This document shows positions 5,064 through 12,376 of a DNA stretch of 12,546 bases, piece by piece. This stretch comes from Methanobrevibacter sp. (GTDB lineage Archaea > Methanobacteriota > Methanobacteria > Methanobacteriales > Methanobacteriaceae), in NCBI GenBank assembly GCA_031289975.1, contig JAITOM010000237.1, forward strand, positions 1 to 12,546, in the 5' to 3' direction. The position numbers and the translations under genes are program-made. Numbering within the stretch: the stretch's first letter is position 1; each line of letters begins with the position of its first letter. The notes beneath the pieces are model-generated. The model did no database searches. It was not told where the DNA came from and worked only from the letters and a program-made list of their open reading frames with translations.

Positions 5064-6773
5064 TTGTCATGGTTATTTGTAATATTTGTAATTTTACTAT
5101 CTTATGTAAAAACAGGAAACAAGATAAATAGAGATTCATCGGTTTCTATTGTTATTCCTGCGTACAACGAAGATGCAGGAATCGGAACTATTGTTTCAAT
5201 GGTTAAAAAAATATCCTATGTAGGTGAAGTTATTGTAGTGGATGATGGATCTTATGATAAAACAGCAATCAAAGCAAATGAAGCTGGAGCTACAGTTATA
5301 TCCCATACAAGTAATCAAGGTAAGGGATCAGCTATTGAAACAGGACTTAAACATTCAAAAGGGGATATAATTGCTTTTATTGATGGTGATCTTCAAGATT
5401 TGAAATCAGAACAAATTGATGTTATGATAAAACCAATCATGGAAGGAAAAACAGATATTACAAAAACAAAATTTAAAAGAGAAGATGGAAGAGTTACAGA
5501 ACTCACAGCAAAACCTCTTTTAAGTTTTTTTTTCCCAGAAATTAAATTAGAACAACCATTAAGTGGACAATTTGCAGGAAAACGTTCAGCTTTAACTAAA
5601 ATAAGATTTGAAAAGGATTATGGTGTTGATGTAGGAATCATATTGGATGCGGATGCTAATGGACTTAAAATTGAGGAAGTTGATATTGGGGAGATAAAAC
5701 ATGATAGTTCTTCTTTAGAAGATTTGCATAACATGGCAAATGAAGTTGTAAGAACTGTAGTTAACAGATCAATGGAGTATGGTAGAATAACTCTAATTGA
5801 TACTGTTGGAACATATATTCGCTCATCTCTTTTAGGATTGTCACTTATTACTCTTGGATTATTCATAATATTTTTTGTAGGATACATACCAACTTATGTA
5901 GGAATTTTTATTTCTGTTGTTGGTATCATAATATCAATTTATTACATTATAAAACTTGTAACTAAAACATATAAATTGTTTAAAAAAAGAGGAAATAGAA
6001 GTTTTATAAAATCTTTTATCCTGATGCATTTTCCAGTTTTAATATCTGGAGTAATTCTTCTCTTAATGGCTTCTACATTCATAACAGCTATTAATTTTTC
6101 TGATGGACAACTATCCATTGAATTAACATCAAGGACATTAAAAATATTTCCAGAAACCGCATCAAAAAATCAAATAAGTATAAGAGGACCATACACTGTA
6201 GGTCCTGCATTAGAAAATGAATCAAATATTATTAGGATGCCATCAGATGCTCTATCTACTTTAGAACTTGGTTACAATGATACAATAAAAATAAACAACA
6301 GTTATTATACTATTAATGAAACAAGATCAAATGAGGGAAATATGATTCGTTTTCCTAATATTGTTAGGAATTATCTAAATTTAAAAGATGGAGAGGTTAT
6401 TTCAGATGGAAAAATCACTCGAATATTTGAAAATTTATTTGTTCAAAGAAAAGTTAATGAGACGAATTCAACAAATTGTTTTGAATATTTTGTTATTAAC
6501 TCACAAGCATCTGAAGCCAAATATATGGATATTTATCTTGATAATCAACTTCTATCAAAAGAATTTGGTGTTTTTAATAACAATGGTACTTATTCAATTT
6601 ATGTAAATGGTAATTATGTAAAAACAATTGAAGCTAATTCAAATATGAATGATAGTTATTTTGCTTATTGGGGAGACCATATAATCGAATTAAGAATTTA
6701 TAATCAAACTTCTTCAATAAAGAACTTCCAAAAAAGTGATTATGGTGCATTTTTATCATTTGATTTAAATTAA
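5064..6773 (+). CDS. Membrane glycosyltransferase: GpgS/GT2-like domain, 4 TM helices and a large external domain
   Basis: 569 aa from TTG 5064 (572 from GTG 5055). An N-terminal membrane helix (about 1-16) is followed by a cytoplasmic GT-A domain with PAYNE (32-36), DDGS (60-63) and the metal-binding DGD (107-109). The segments GRVTELTAKPLL (142-153), EQPLSGQFAGKR (163-174) and YGVDVGIILD (186-195), and His213, resemble glucosyl-3-phosphoglycerate synthase (GpgS, GT81) more than dolichol-phosphate mannosyltransferase. Helices at about 252-274, 277-298 and 318-342, with a basic KKRGNR loop between the last two, place residues 345-569 outside the cell. That external part is Asn/Ser/Thr-rich with nine N-glycosylation sequons, against one in the cytoplasmic domain, and matches no family I recognise. 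The donor is probably an NDP-hexose and the acceptor is unknown, perhaps a lipid or surface glycan. It stands alone between a repeat array and MITE copy D, with T-rich sequence after the stop. Confidence 0.85.
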   Translation: MSWLFVIFVILLSYVKTGNKINRDSSVSIVIPAYNEDAGIGTIVSMVKKISYVGEVIVVDDGSYDKTAIKANEAGATVISHTSNQGKGSAIETGLKHSKGDIIAFIDGDLQDLKSEQIDVMIKPIMEGKTDITKTKFKREDGRVTELTAKPLLSFFFPEIKLEQPLSGQFAGKRSALTKIRFEKDYGVDVGIILDADANGLKIEEVDIGEIKHDSSSLEDLHNMANEVVRTVVNRSMEYGRITLIDTVGTYIRSSLLGLSLITLGLFIIFFVGYIPTYVGIFISVVGIIISIYYIIKLVTKTYKLFKKRGNRSFIKSFILMHFPVLISGVILLLMASTFITAINFSDGQLSIELTSRTLKIFPETASKNQISIRGPYTVGPALENESNIIRMPSDALSTLELGYNDTIKINNSYYTINETRSNEGNMIRFPNIVRNYLNLKDGEVISDGKITRIFENLFVQRKVNETNSTNCFEYFVINSQASEAKYMDIYLDNQLLSKEFGVFNNNGTYSIYVNGNYVKTIEANSNMNDSYFAYWGDHIIELRIYNQTSSIKNFQKSDYGAFLSFDLN

Positions 6774-6800
6774 TTGGAAGCTCAAAATTTTATTTATATA

Positions 6801-7008
6801 TAGTGGAATAAAAAAAGTTTGTAATTAATCATTTATTTTTATTTGCTTAATTTTTAGTAATATTTTTTAATATCTTATTAAATTATTAATTAATAAATTT
6901 AAGTATTTTATTTTTAAAAATAAATAATATTATATTTTTATTTATGAAATTGATAATTTAAAGATATTTTTAGAAAAACCATTACTTAAAAACATTTTTA
7001 GTTCACTA
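6801..7008. mobile_element. MITE copy D, diverged, with TA flanks
   Basis: The left end TAGTGGAATAAAAAAAGTTT and the inverse of the right end, TAGTGAACTAAAAATGTTTT, form an imperfect terminal repeat. Both resemble copy B's TAGTGGTTTTGATAAAG. TA flanks it at 6799-6800 and 7009-7010, and its 208-bp length fits copy B (203 bp). The interior is A/T-rich and only loosely similar, so membership rests on ends, flanks and size. It fills most of the 279-bp gap before the radical SAM gene. Confidence 0.5.
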
Positions 7009-7020
7009 TACTATAAAAAT
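7009..7020 (+). promoter_or_regulatory. Probable TATA box of the first radical SAM gene
   Basis: TACTATAAAAAT lies 33-44 bases ahead of the ATG at 7053, right at the outer edge of MITE copy D; its first TA would be the target duplication. GGAGGT at 7041-7046 is a strong ribosome site seven bases from the start, leaving a short leader. Confidence 0.45.
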
Positions 7021-7052
7021 AATTGTTACCCATTCTAAAAGGAGGTTAAAAC

Positions 7053-8420
7053 ATGAAAACGATAATCATTAAACCAAATCGCTTTTCATTTTATACAGCA
7101 AGTAGGGTTTATCATGGTATTGGTTATATAATTCAATATGCTAAGCTAAATGGAGAAACTATCGATTATTTAGATTTATATCGCATGAATTGGAAAGAAT
7201 TTAAAAACAGAATAAAAGATTATGATTTAGTTGGTTACAGTATTTTATCATTTGATTATACTGATGCGATGAAAGCTATTTCTCTAAACAAAGAAGTAAA
7301 TAAAAATGCCACAATAGTAGTTGGTGGTGTTGATGTAAGCATAGATCCCGACAAATATATTCAAAATCCACTAATTGATCATGTTATTAAGGGTGAAGGT
7401 GAAATTTCATTCTTCAATCTTATTCAACAGCGAAAAATGGGGAAAATCAATGAAAAATTAATCATTGGAGAACCTATTGAAGATTTAGACAGCTTAGGTT
7501 TTATTGATCGAGATTTATTTCCAAAAGAAAAGATCACTGCGGATGTTAAAGATCTTTTAGGGTATGATGAGCATCATTTTTCTATTTTTGCAAGTCGTGT
7601 TTGTCCTTATAATTGTAAATTTTGTATATCTAAAACCATTTTTGGATCTAAACCACGATTTAGGTCAGCTGAACATGTTGTAAAAGAACTTATTTATCTT
7701 AAAAATAAATATGGATTAAAATCTTTTAATATTTTTGAAGATAATACTTTACAAAATAGAGAATGGCTTTTGAAGTTTATTGATTGCTGTAAAAAAACTA
7801 ATTTTAAGGCTAAATTTAATATTGTTGGAAGAGTGGATAGTATACTCAAAAATAAAGATTTATTAAAGGAATTATATGAAATTGGTTTAAGATTTATTTT
7901 CATTGGTATTGAATCAGGATCTGATAAAATGTTAAAGTATTTTAACAAAGGTACAACTGTGGATTTGAATAGAAAAGCTTTATCAACACTACATGAAAAT
8001 GGAATATATTCATTTTCATCATTTATGTTTGGTTTTCCAGCTGAAACTAAAAAAGATATTAAACTAACAGAAAAATTTATAAGAGAAAACAAAATAAGTT
8101 TTTTCCTATTGAATCAATTCTTTCCATATCCTGGCTCTTATTTGTATGAAGAGTATAAAAATAATAATTTAATTTATGAAGGAACTAATATAGCAGTATA
8201 TAACTTACATATGGCCGCAATTTTTGGATTTCTACATTTACCTTTGCTAAAAGGTGTTAATTATTATTATGTTTCATGGACTATGTTTAAAATATATTTT
8301 TATCAACATTCTAATCTAAAATCAAGATTATTTAATATTTTGAGTTTATTCATGAGTTACGTTGGCATTAGTATATTTTATTTAATACATAATCTGGGGA
8401 AAGCTATAAAAAAATTTTAA
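7053..8420 (+). CDS. B12-binding-type radical SAM protein with C-terminal membrane anchor (1 of 2)
   Basis: 455 aa. The N-terminal part (about 1-140) resembles the cobalamin-binding Rossmann domain of class B radical SAM enzymes: HGIGYIIQYAKLNG (21-34), GYSILS (61-66), VVGGVD (89-94) and GEGE (114-117). The DxHxxG cobalamin ligand motif is absent, so B12 would bind without that His or not at all. The radical SAM core has C184, C188 and C191 in CPYNCKFC for the 4Fe-4S cluster and SAM, then FEDN (228-231), GIESGSD (285-291) and FGFPAET (326-332). The C-terminus is hydrophobic (about 427-445) and ends in lysines, suggesting a monotopic anchor on the cytoplasmic face. The start has GGAGG at 7041-7045. 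It is clearly paralogous to 8611-10023. The substrate is unknown; the neighbours point to a lipid, polyprenyl or surface-glycan target. Class B members include methyltransferases and cyclases. Confidence 0.85.
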   Translation: MKTIIIKPNRFSFYTASRVYHGIGYIIQYAKLNGETIDYLDLYRMNWKEFKNRIKDYDLVGYSILSFDYTDAMKAISLNKEVNKNATIVVGGVDVSIDPDKYIQNPLIDHVIKGEGEISFFNLIQQRKMGKINEKLIIGEPIEDLDSLGFIDRDLFPKEKITADVKDLLGYDEHHFSIFASRVCPYNCKFCISKTIFGSKPRFRSAEHVVKELIYLKNKYGLKSFNIFEDNTLQNREWLLKFIDCCKKTNFKAKFNIVGRVDSILKNKDLLKELYEIGLRFIFIGIESGSDKMLKYFNKGTTVDLNRKALSTLHENGIYSFSSFMFGFPAETKKDIKLTEKFIRENKISFFLLNQFFPYPGSYLYEEYKNNNLIYEGTNIAVYNLHMAAIFGFLHLPLLKGVNYYYVSWTMFKIYFYQHSNLKSRLFNILSLFMSYVGISIFYLIHNLGKAIKKF

Positions 8421-8453
8421 ATAAGGTGAGTTAAAAATATTTTAGGAGTGAAG

Positions 8454-8475
8454 TTGTTGAGTTAATTTTCAACAA
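8454..8475 (+). other. Hairpin between the two radical SAM genes
   Basis: TTGTTGA (8454-8460) pairs with TCAACAA (8469-8475) across an 8-base A/T loop, 34 bases after the first gene's stop. It could attenuate transcription or be a processing site. It is followed not by a T-tract but by about 130 bases holding a separate TATA-like sequence for the second gene. Confidence 0.35.
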
Positions 8476-8542
8476 TCGATGATGATTGCTGCAATAATAG
8501 AAAAATCCTTTTAAATGGGCTTAATAACAAGTCATTCTCTTC

Positions 8543-8552
8543 AATATATAAA
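8543..8552 (+). promoter_or_regulatory. Possible TATA box of the second radical SAM gene
   Basis: AATATATAAA lies about 60 bases before the ATG at 8611, within a 190-base spacer. The long spacer and the hairpin at 8454-8475 suggest the second gene has its own promoter. The ribosome site is weak (GGCGAT at 8602-8607). Confidence 0.35.
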
Positions 8553-8610
8553 TTGGATTTATATTGACAAATTTTCTATATTTTAACAACAATGAATAAA
8601 CGGCGATAAC

Positions 8611-10023
8611 ATGAAATGTGCAATTGTATATCCTCAAATCGAAACAAACTTTTTAAAGAGAAAATTATTTATAAATAATAATTCTACTATTCCTTTTCAT
8701 GGAATAGGTCTTATTATATCATATTGCAACCAAAATAATGAGAATGTTGATTTTATTGATGCTAGGAGCTTTAATAATTATAAAAATTTTGCAGATAAAA
8801 TTAAAAAATATGATTTAGTAGGTTATAGTATCATGTCAGTAAATGCAGAAAAAGCATTCAATTTAATAAAAGTTAATAAAGATATTAATAAAAATGTTAT
8901 AATTTGTGTTGGAGGGGTAGATCCTTCTATTAGACCAGATATATATGTTGATAATGATTTAATTGATCAGGTTATATGTGGTGAAGGAGAAATAGCTTTT
9001 TTAAATCTTGTTAAAATGGTTAAAAATAATTATTTAGTTGAAAAACTTGTTTTTGGTGAGAAAATTGAGGATTTGGATACTATTAGTTTCATTGATAGAT
9101 CATTGTTTCCTCATGAAACTATATATGATTATCATTATTATCCTTCTGAAAATAGATTAGATATTAAAATGGAGCCAAAAAATCCATACTTTACATTTAT
9201 AACTAGTAGAGTGTGTAAATATAATTGTAGTTTTTGTCAACCAGTTTCTAAAAAAATATTTGGTAAGAAAGAAAGAGTAAGAACAGTGAAAAACTTTATT
9301 GATGAACTTAAAGATATTAGACGAAAACATGGGATGAACTCTTTTAGCATTATGGATGATAATTTTTTACAAAATAGGGATTGGATTGAAAAATTCATTG
9401 AAATGTATGAAGAGACACATATGGATTTAAAATTTGAGTTATTATCTCGTGTAGATCATATATATAACAACAGAGACTTAATTCCAAAACTTAAAGATAT
9501 AGGGTTTTTTGCAACGTTTATAGGTTTTGAATCTGGTTCTGATAAAATCCTTAAATATCTTAAAAAAGGAACTACTGCTATTTTAAATGAAAAATCAGCA
9601 CAGATTTTATATGATAATAAAATATCAACGGTTGCATCAATGATGTTTGGGTTTCCAAATGAAACACACGAAGACTATAAGCTAACAATAGATTTTGTAT
9701 CAAAATTCAAAAAAATGAATTTTGTTTTTAATGCTTATAATCCACTTCCTGGATCAGCATTATATAATGAACTGGAAGAAAAAGGATTAATATATGAAAA
9801 AAGCAAAAATATTCGTTTTTATGTGTTTATTATTATACCTAGAATTAAACATGTGAATTATTTTAGTGTTAATTGGACAATATTAAAATGTGGCTTAATT
9901 TCATCAAAAAATAATTTTGAAAGAGGATTTAGAATAATGGCATTTATTTTTTCAAATATTGTTATTATATTTTTAACACTATATTTTATATTATATGAAA
10001 AAATTAATGATAATATGAAGTAA
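8611..10023 (+). CDS. B12-binding-type radical SAM protein with C-terminal membrane anchor (2 of 2)
   Basis: 470 aa, a paralogue of 7053-8420 with the same order: HGIGLIISYCN (30-40), DLVGYSIMS (68-76), VGGVDPSIRPD (100-110), GEGE (124-127), FIDRSLFPHE (160-169), cluster motif CKYNCSFC with C202/C206/C209, DDNFLQNRDW (249-258), GFESGSD (305-311) and MFGFPNET (345-352). An extra segment of roughly 15-20 residues (about 171-190, YDYHYYPSENRLDI and onward) precedes the cluster motif and is missing from its partner. The C-terminal hydrophobic stretch (about 443-462) again suggests a membrane anchor. The DxHxxG cobalamin motif is absent here too. The ATG at 8611 follows the weak ribosome site GGCGAT. 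Retention of both paralogues suggests two successive or alternative steps on related substrates; this is inference. Confidence 0.84.
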   Translation: MKCAIVYPQIETNFLKRKLFINNNSTIPFHGIGLIISYCNQNNENVDFIDARSFNNYKNFADKIKKYDLVGYSIMSVNAEKAFNLIKVNKDINKNVIICVGGVDPSIRPDIYVDNDLIDQVICGEGEIAFLNLVKMVKNNYLVEKLVFGEKIEDLDTISFIDRSLFPHETIYDYHYYPSENRLDIKMEPKNPYFTFITSRVCKYNCSFCQPVSKKIFGKKERVRTVKNFIDELKDIRRKHGMNSFSIMDDNFLQNRDWIEKFIEMYEETHMDLKFELLSRVDHIYNNRDLIPKLKDIGFFATFIGFESGSDKILKYLKKGTTAILNEKSAQILYDNKISTVASMMFGFPNETHEDYKLTIDFVSKFKKMNFVFNAYNPLPGSALYNELEEKGLIYEKSKNIRFYVFIIIPRIKHVNYFSVNWTILKCGLISSKNNFERGFRIMAFIFSNIVIIFLTLYFILYEKINDNMK

Positions 10024-10087
10024 ATAACTATTTATTTAATGAAAATGGTTCTTAATTACTTTGAAGTTTTCAATACAGATCTGAAAA

Positions 10088-10095
10088 TTTATATT
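10088..10095 (+). promoter_or_regulatory. Probable TATA box of wecB
   Basis: TTTATATT, close to the archaeal consensus, is preceded by GAAAA (BRE-like) and lies about 60 bases ahead of the ATG at 10155. The 131-base gap after the radical SAM gene is otherwise featureless, so wecB probably has its own promoter. Confidence 0.45.
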
Positions 10096-10154
10096 CTATT
10101 ACTATAATTGTTGAAAGCTTTAAAGAGAAGAATAATATCGAAAATGTGGTTTAT

Positions 10155-11474
10155 ATGAAAATAGTGCTTATGTTTGGAACAAGACCTGAAATTATTAAAA
10201 TGGCTCCAATTATTGATGAAGTTTTTAAAAAAAGTTTAAAGCTTATTTTAATACAAAGTGGTCAACATTATGATTATGAAATGTCCGACCAATTTTTTGA
10301 AGATTTAAAATTGCCTTCTCCAGATTATAATCTTAGTGTAGGATCAGGAAAACATGGTGAACAGACTGGAAAGATGATGGAAAGAATAGAAAAGGTTTTA
10401 ATAGAAGAAAAACCTGATGTTGTTTTGGTTCATGGAGATACAAATACAGCTTTATCTGGCTTTTTAGTTGCTTCAAAGTTACATGTTCCAGTATGCCATG
10501 TAGAAGCAGGATTAAGGTCTTATAGTAATACAACCCCTGAAGAGATTAATAGAAAGATGATCGATGTTTGTTGTGAACTTTATTTTGCCCCAACTGAAGA
10601 ATCTGCTATTAATTTGTCATTGGAAGGAGTTTCAAGAGAAAAAATTTTTATCACAGGAAATACTATTGTGGATGTTTGTCTTAGAAATAGATTAAAAATA
10701 TCTAAAAAACAGTTGAACAAAAATCATGAATTAAGAAATTTGATTAACTTAGATAATATTATAACTTTAACAATACATAGGGCAGAAAATGTAGATAATA
10801 AGAAAAGTTTAAATAATATAGTTGATGTTTTGTGTGAAATGGAACATGCTAACATTATTTTTCCAATTCATCCAAGAACAAAGAAAGCTTTGAAAAGGTT
10901 TGATTTGTATGAAAAATTGTTTAATCTAAACCATGTTCATTCAATAAATCCATTAGGTTACTTAGATTTCTTATTACTCTTATCTAATTCTTCTTTAATA
11001 TTAACTGATTCTGGTGGACTTCAAGAAGAGGCAATTATTCTTAATATTCCTATTTTAACTTTAAGAAATAATACTGACAGACCTGAAACAGTTACTGCTG
11101 GAGGTAACATATTAGTAGGATTTCAAAAAGAAAAAATTTTAAAACTTACTAATTGTATTCTAAATAATGAAGACATCGCAAATAAAATGAAAAATGCTAA
11201 AAATCCTTATGGTAATGGTAATTCGGCTGAAAAAATTGTAGACATTATTTTAAATAGTTATGAAAACAATGAACTAAAAATTGAATCTGTAGAAAATATA
11301 ATAAATAACTTCACCTTAAAGATTGTGGAGGTGAAAGAGAATATTAATGTTTTTGATTTTGAAAAGAAAAATAATGCTAAAATTAGAATAGTTTATGATA
11401 AAAATAAAAGTAAATTCCCTATTAATGATTTAAACTTAAAAAATAAGTTTATTTTGTATGATCAAATAGGTTGA
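10155..11474 (+). CDS. wecB: WecB, UDP-N-acetylglucosamine 2-epimerase (non-hydrolysing), with C-terminal extension
   Basis: Interconverts UDP-GlcNAc and UDP-ManNAc, supplying ManNAc or, after oxidation, ManNAcA for surface glycans and N-glycans; cytoplasmic. From ATG 10155 the protein is 439 aa and starts MKIVLMFGTRPEIIKMAP, the family's normal N-terminus. The GTG at 10146 would add three residues (MVY) and has no better ribosome site; GTGG at 10146-10149 may be the weak site for the ATG. Conserved elements: HGDTNTA with D95, HVEAGLRS with E117, PEEINR (128-133), TIHRAEN with H208, HPRTKK (239-244), DSGGLQEEA (285-293) and PETVTAGG (310-317). The catalytic fold ends near residue 367 (SAEKIVDIIL), as in usual 360-380-residue enzymes. 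Residues 368-439 are an extra, charged Asn/Lys-rich tail that I do not recognise. No wecC (UDP-ManNAc dehydrogenase) is in the window. Confidence 0.93.
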   Translation: MKIVLMFGTRPEIIKMAPIIDEVFKKSLKLILIQSGQHYDYEMSDQFFEDLKLPSPDYNLSVGSGKHGEQTGKMMERIEKVLIEEKPDVVLVHGDTNTALSGFLVASKLHVPVCHVEAGLRSYSNTTPEEINRKMIDVCCELYFAPTEESAINLSLEGVSREKIFITGNTIVDVCLRNRLKISKKQLNKNHELRNLINLDNIITLTIHRAENVDNKKSLNNIVDVLCEMEHANIIFPIHPRTKKALKRFDLYEKLFNLNHVHSINPLGYLDFLLLLSNSSLILTDSGGLQEEAIILNIPILTLRNNTDRPETVTAGGNILVGFQKEKILKLTNCILNNEDIANKMKNAKNPYGNGNSAEKIVDIILNSYENNELKIESVENIINNFTLKIVEVKENINVFDFEKKNNAKIRIVYDKNKSKFPINDLNLKNKFILYDQIG

Positions 11475-11544
11475 TTTCCTAAATTTTTAAGAATTGTTAG
11501 ATATTATTTATTTAGATGTATTGATTTAAATTATTTATATCAAT

Positions 11545-11570
11545 CGAGGGTGTCAAAAACTGTGGAGGTT
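11545..11570. repeat. Solitary end repeat CGAGGGTGTC...
   Basis: CGAGGGTGTCAAAAACTG followed by TGGAGG resembles the left end of 809-906 in direct orientation and the GAGGGTGTGAAAAA core of the next element. No inverse partner is visible close by, so it looks like a leftover element end. The rest of 11475-11652 shows no gene. Confidence 0.35.
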
Positions 11571-11652
11571 TTCTATTTTTTATCATCATTTTCACGATTC
11601 CGTAGTAGAGTCCGTATTTTCTTTTATTAAGAATCATTTAATTAAGTACAGT

Positions 11653-11856
11653 ACAAAATTTGGGGCTGTGAAAAATCCAACTGATAAATTATTTTTCCAA
11701 CTTTTTATTCAAATGTAGGCATTAAGTAAAAGTCCTTTTTAATATTGTATTGATCTTATAAAGTCCTTAAAATGCTTTAAAAAATTAAGTATTACAAATA
11801 TTAAATAAAGTATTATAGTTTCGTCAGTTGAATTTTTCACACCCTCCAAAATTTGT
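11653..11856. mobile_element. MITE-like element, about 204 bp, with 30-bp terminal inverted repeats
   Basis: The left end reads ACAAAATTTGGGGCTGTG then AAAAATCCAACTGA. The right end, read on the minus strand, is ACAAATTTTGGAGGGTGTG then AAAAATTCAACTGA. They match over about 30 bases with one gap and a few substitutions. The interior is A/T-rich without coding frames. No clear target duplication is seen outside the repeats. Degraded relatives of the same end may lie at about 979-1001 (CAGTTTGATTTTTCACGACA) and 1030-1045 (TTTTGGAGTGGT). Confidence 0.65.
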
Positions 11857-11958
11857 GGTTAAAATATATGTTATCATGATATAAAATTTAAACCAACAAG
11901 TTTCTATATGGGTTAATATCTAATATATTCATGACGATTATAGCTTTAGAAACAATAA

Positions 11959-12075
11959 CAAATAATATGTCTTGTTCAATCAAAATTATCTGATTTAAAA
12001 GATGGTAAGCTAGATATTAGTAAAGTCATTAAAAATGCTTTAACTATATTCCTTTACCAAAATTTTATTACATGA
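11959..12075 (+). pseudogene. Possible C-terminal remnant of a lost gene
   Basis: An open stretch of 38 codons with no proper start (TAA directly in front at 11956-11958) ends in TGA at 12073-12075. The translation includes SDLKDGKLDISKVIKNALT, which has protein-like composition compared with the noise around it. I cannot name the parent family; a transposase or regulator tail is possible. It sits between the element at 11653-11856 and the repeats at 12101-12226. It may equally be chance. Confidence 0.25.
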
Positions 12076-12100
12076 TAATAAAATTTTTTATTCAATTCAT

Positions 12101-12161
12101 GGCACTGTAAAAAGAGGTTGGAAATTTGAAATCCAAATTTGGTTTTTGTGCAGAAAAAATT
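12101..12161. repeat. GGCACTGTAAAA-family half element, copy 1
   Basis: Starts GGCACTGTAAAAAGAGG, shares the 3' block GCAGAAAAAAT with the next unit and is about 61 bp. The middle has diverged and contains a palindrome CCAAATTTGG. It is in direct tandem with 12162-12226. Confidence 0.65.
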
Positions 12162-12226
12162 GGCACTGTAAAAAGAGGATGGAAATCCACAATCTGGAAT
12201 CTGGCTTTTTAGCAGAAAAAATTTAG
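12162..12226. repeat. GGCACTGTAAAA-family half element, copy 2 (inverse of 324-388)
   Basis: Starts GGCACTGTAAAAAGAGGATG and ends AGCAGAAAAAATTTAG. It matches the reverse complement of 324-388 at 63 of 65 positions. Together with copy 1 it forms a direct tandem pair with a 61-bp period. No CAGTGCC end follows, so neither is a complete element. Further right (12235-12265) TTAATCTTGAA occurs twice, 20 bases apart; otherwise 12227-12376 holds nothing I recognise. Confidence 0.8.
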
Positions 12227-12376
12227 ACCATAGCTTAATCTTGAAAGTTTAAAATTAATCTTGAACTAAACATAAAATTCAATTTTATATAGTTAAAGTC
12301 GCACATTCACACATATCAGCTATTAATAAATCCTTATTCTTATCAAAAATAAATTCATCTGAGATAAAATACGATA

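Noticed and set aside
5618..6606. Minus-strand frame 5618-5887 and plus frame 6388-6606 inside the glycosyltransferase gene
   Set aside because: Both are out-of-frame shadows of a gene whose motifs and helices are clear. The lysine/leucine-rich translation of the second is a frameshift artefact of A/T-rich DNA.
7694..8092. 132-codon minus-strand frame in the first radical SAM gene
   Set aside because: Antisense to the conserved SAM-barrel region, with no ribosome site and low-complexity Ser/Leu/Phe composition typical of A/T-rich antisense.
8480..8520. Tiny frame MMIAAIIEKSF in the spacer between the radical SAM genes
   Set aside because: Eleven codons without a ribosome site. It is too short to support, although a leader peptide cannot be excluded.
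10333..10533. 66-codon minus-strand frame in wecB
   Set aside because: It lies opposite the conserved HGDTNTA-HVEAGLRS region, with a His/Leu/Lys-rich shadow translation.
11327..11349. New gene start after GGAGGTGA inside wecB
   Set aside because: The next ATG (11347) opens a frame of only about 14 codons before a stop, and no in-frame start follows, so no separate gene is supported.
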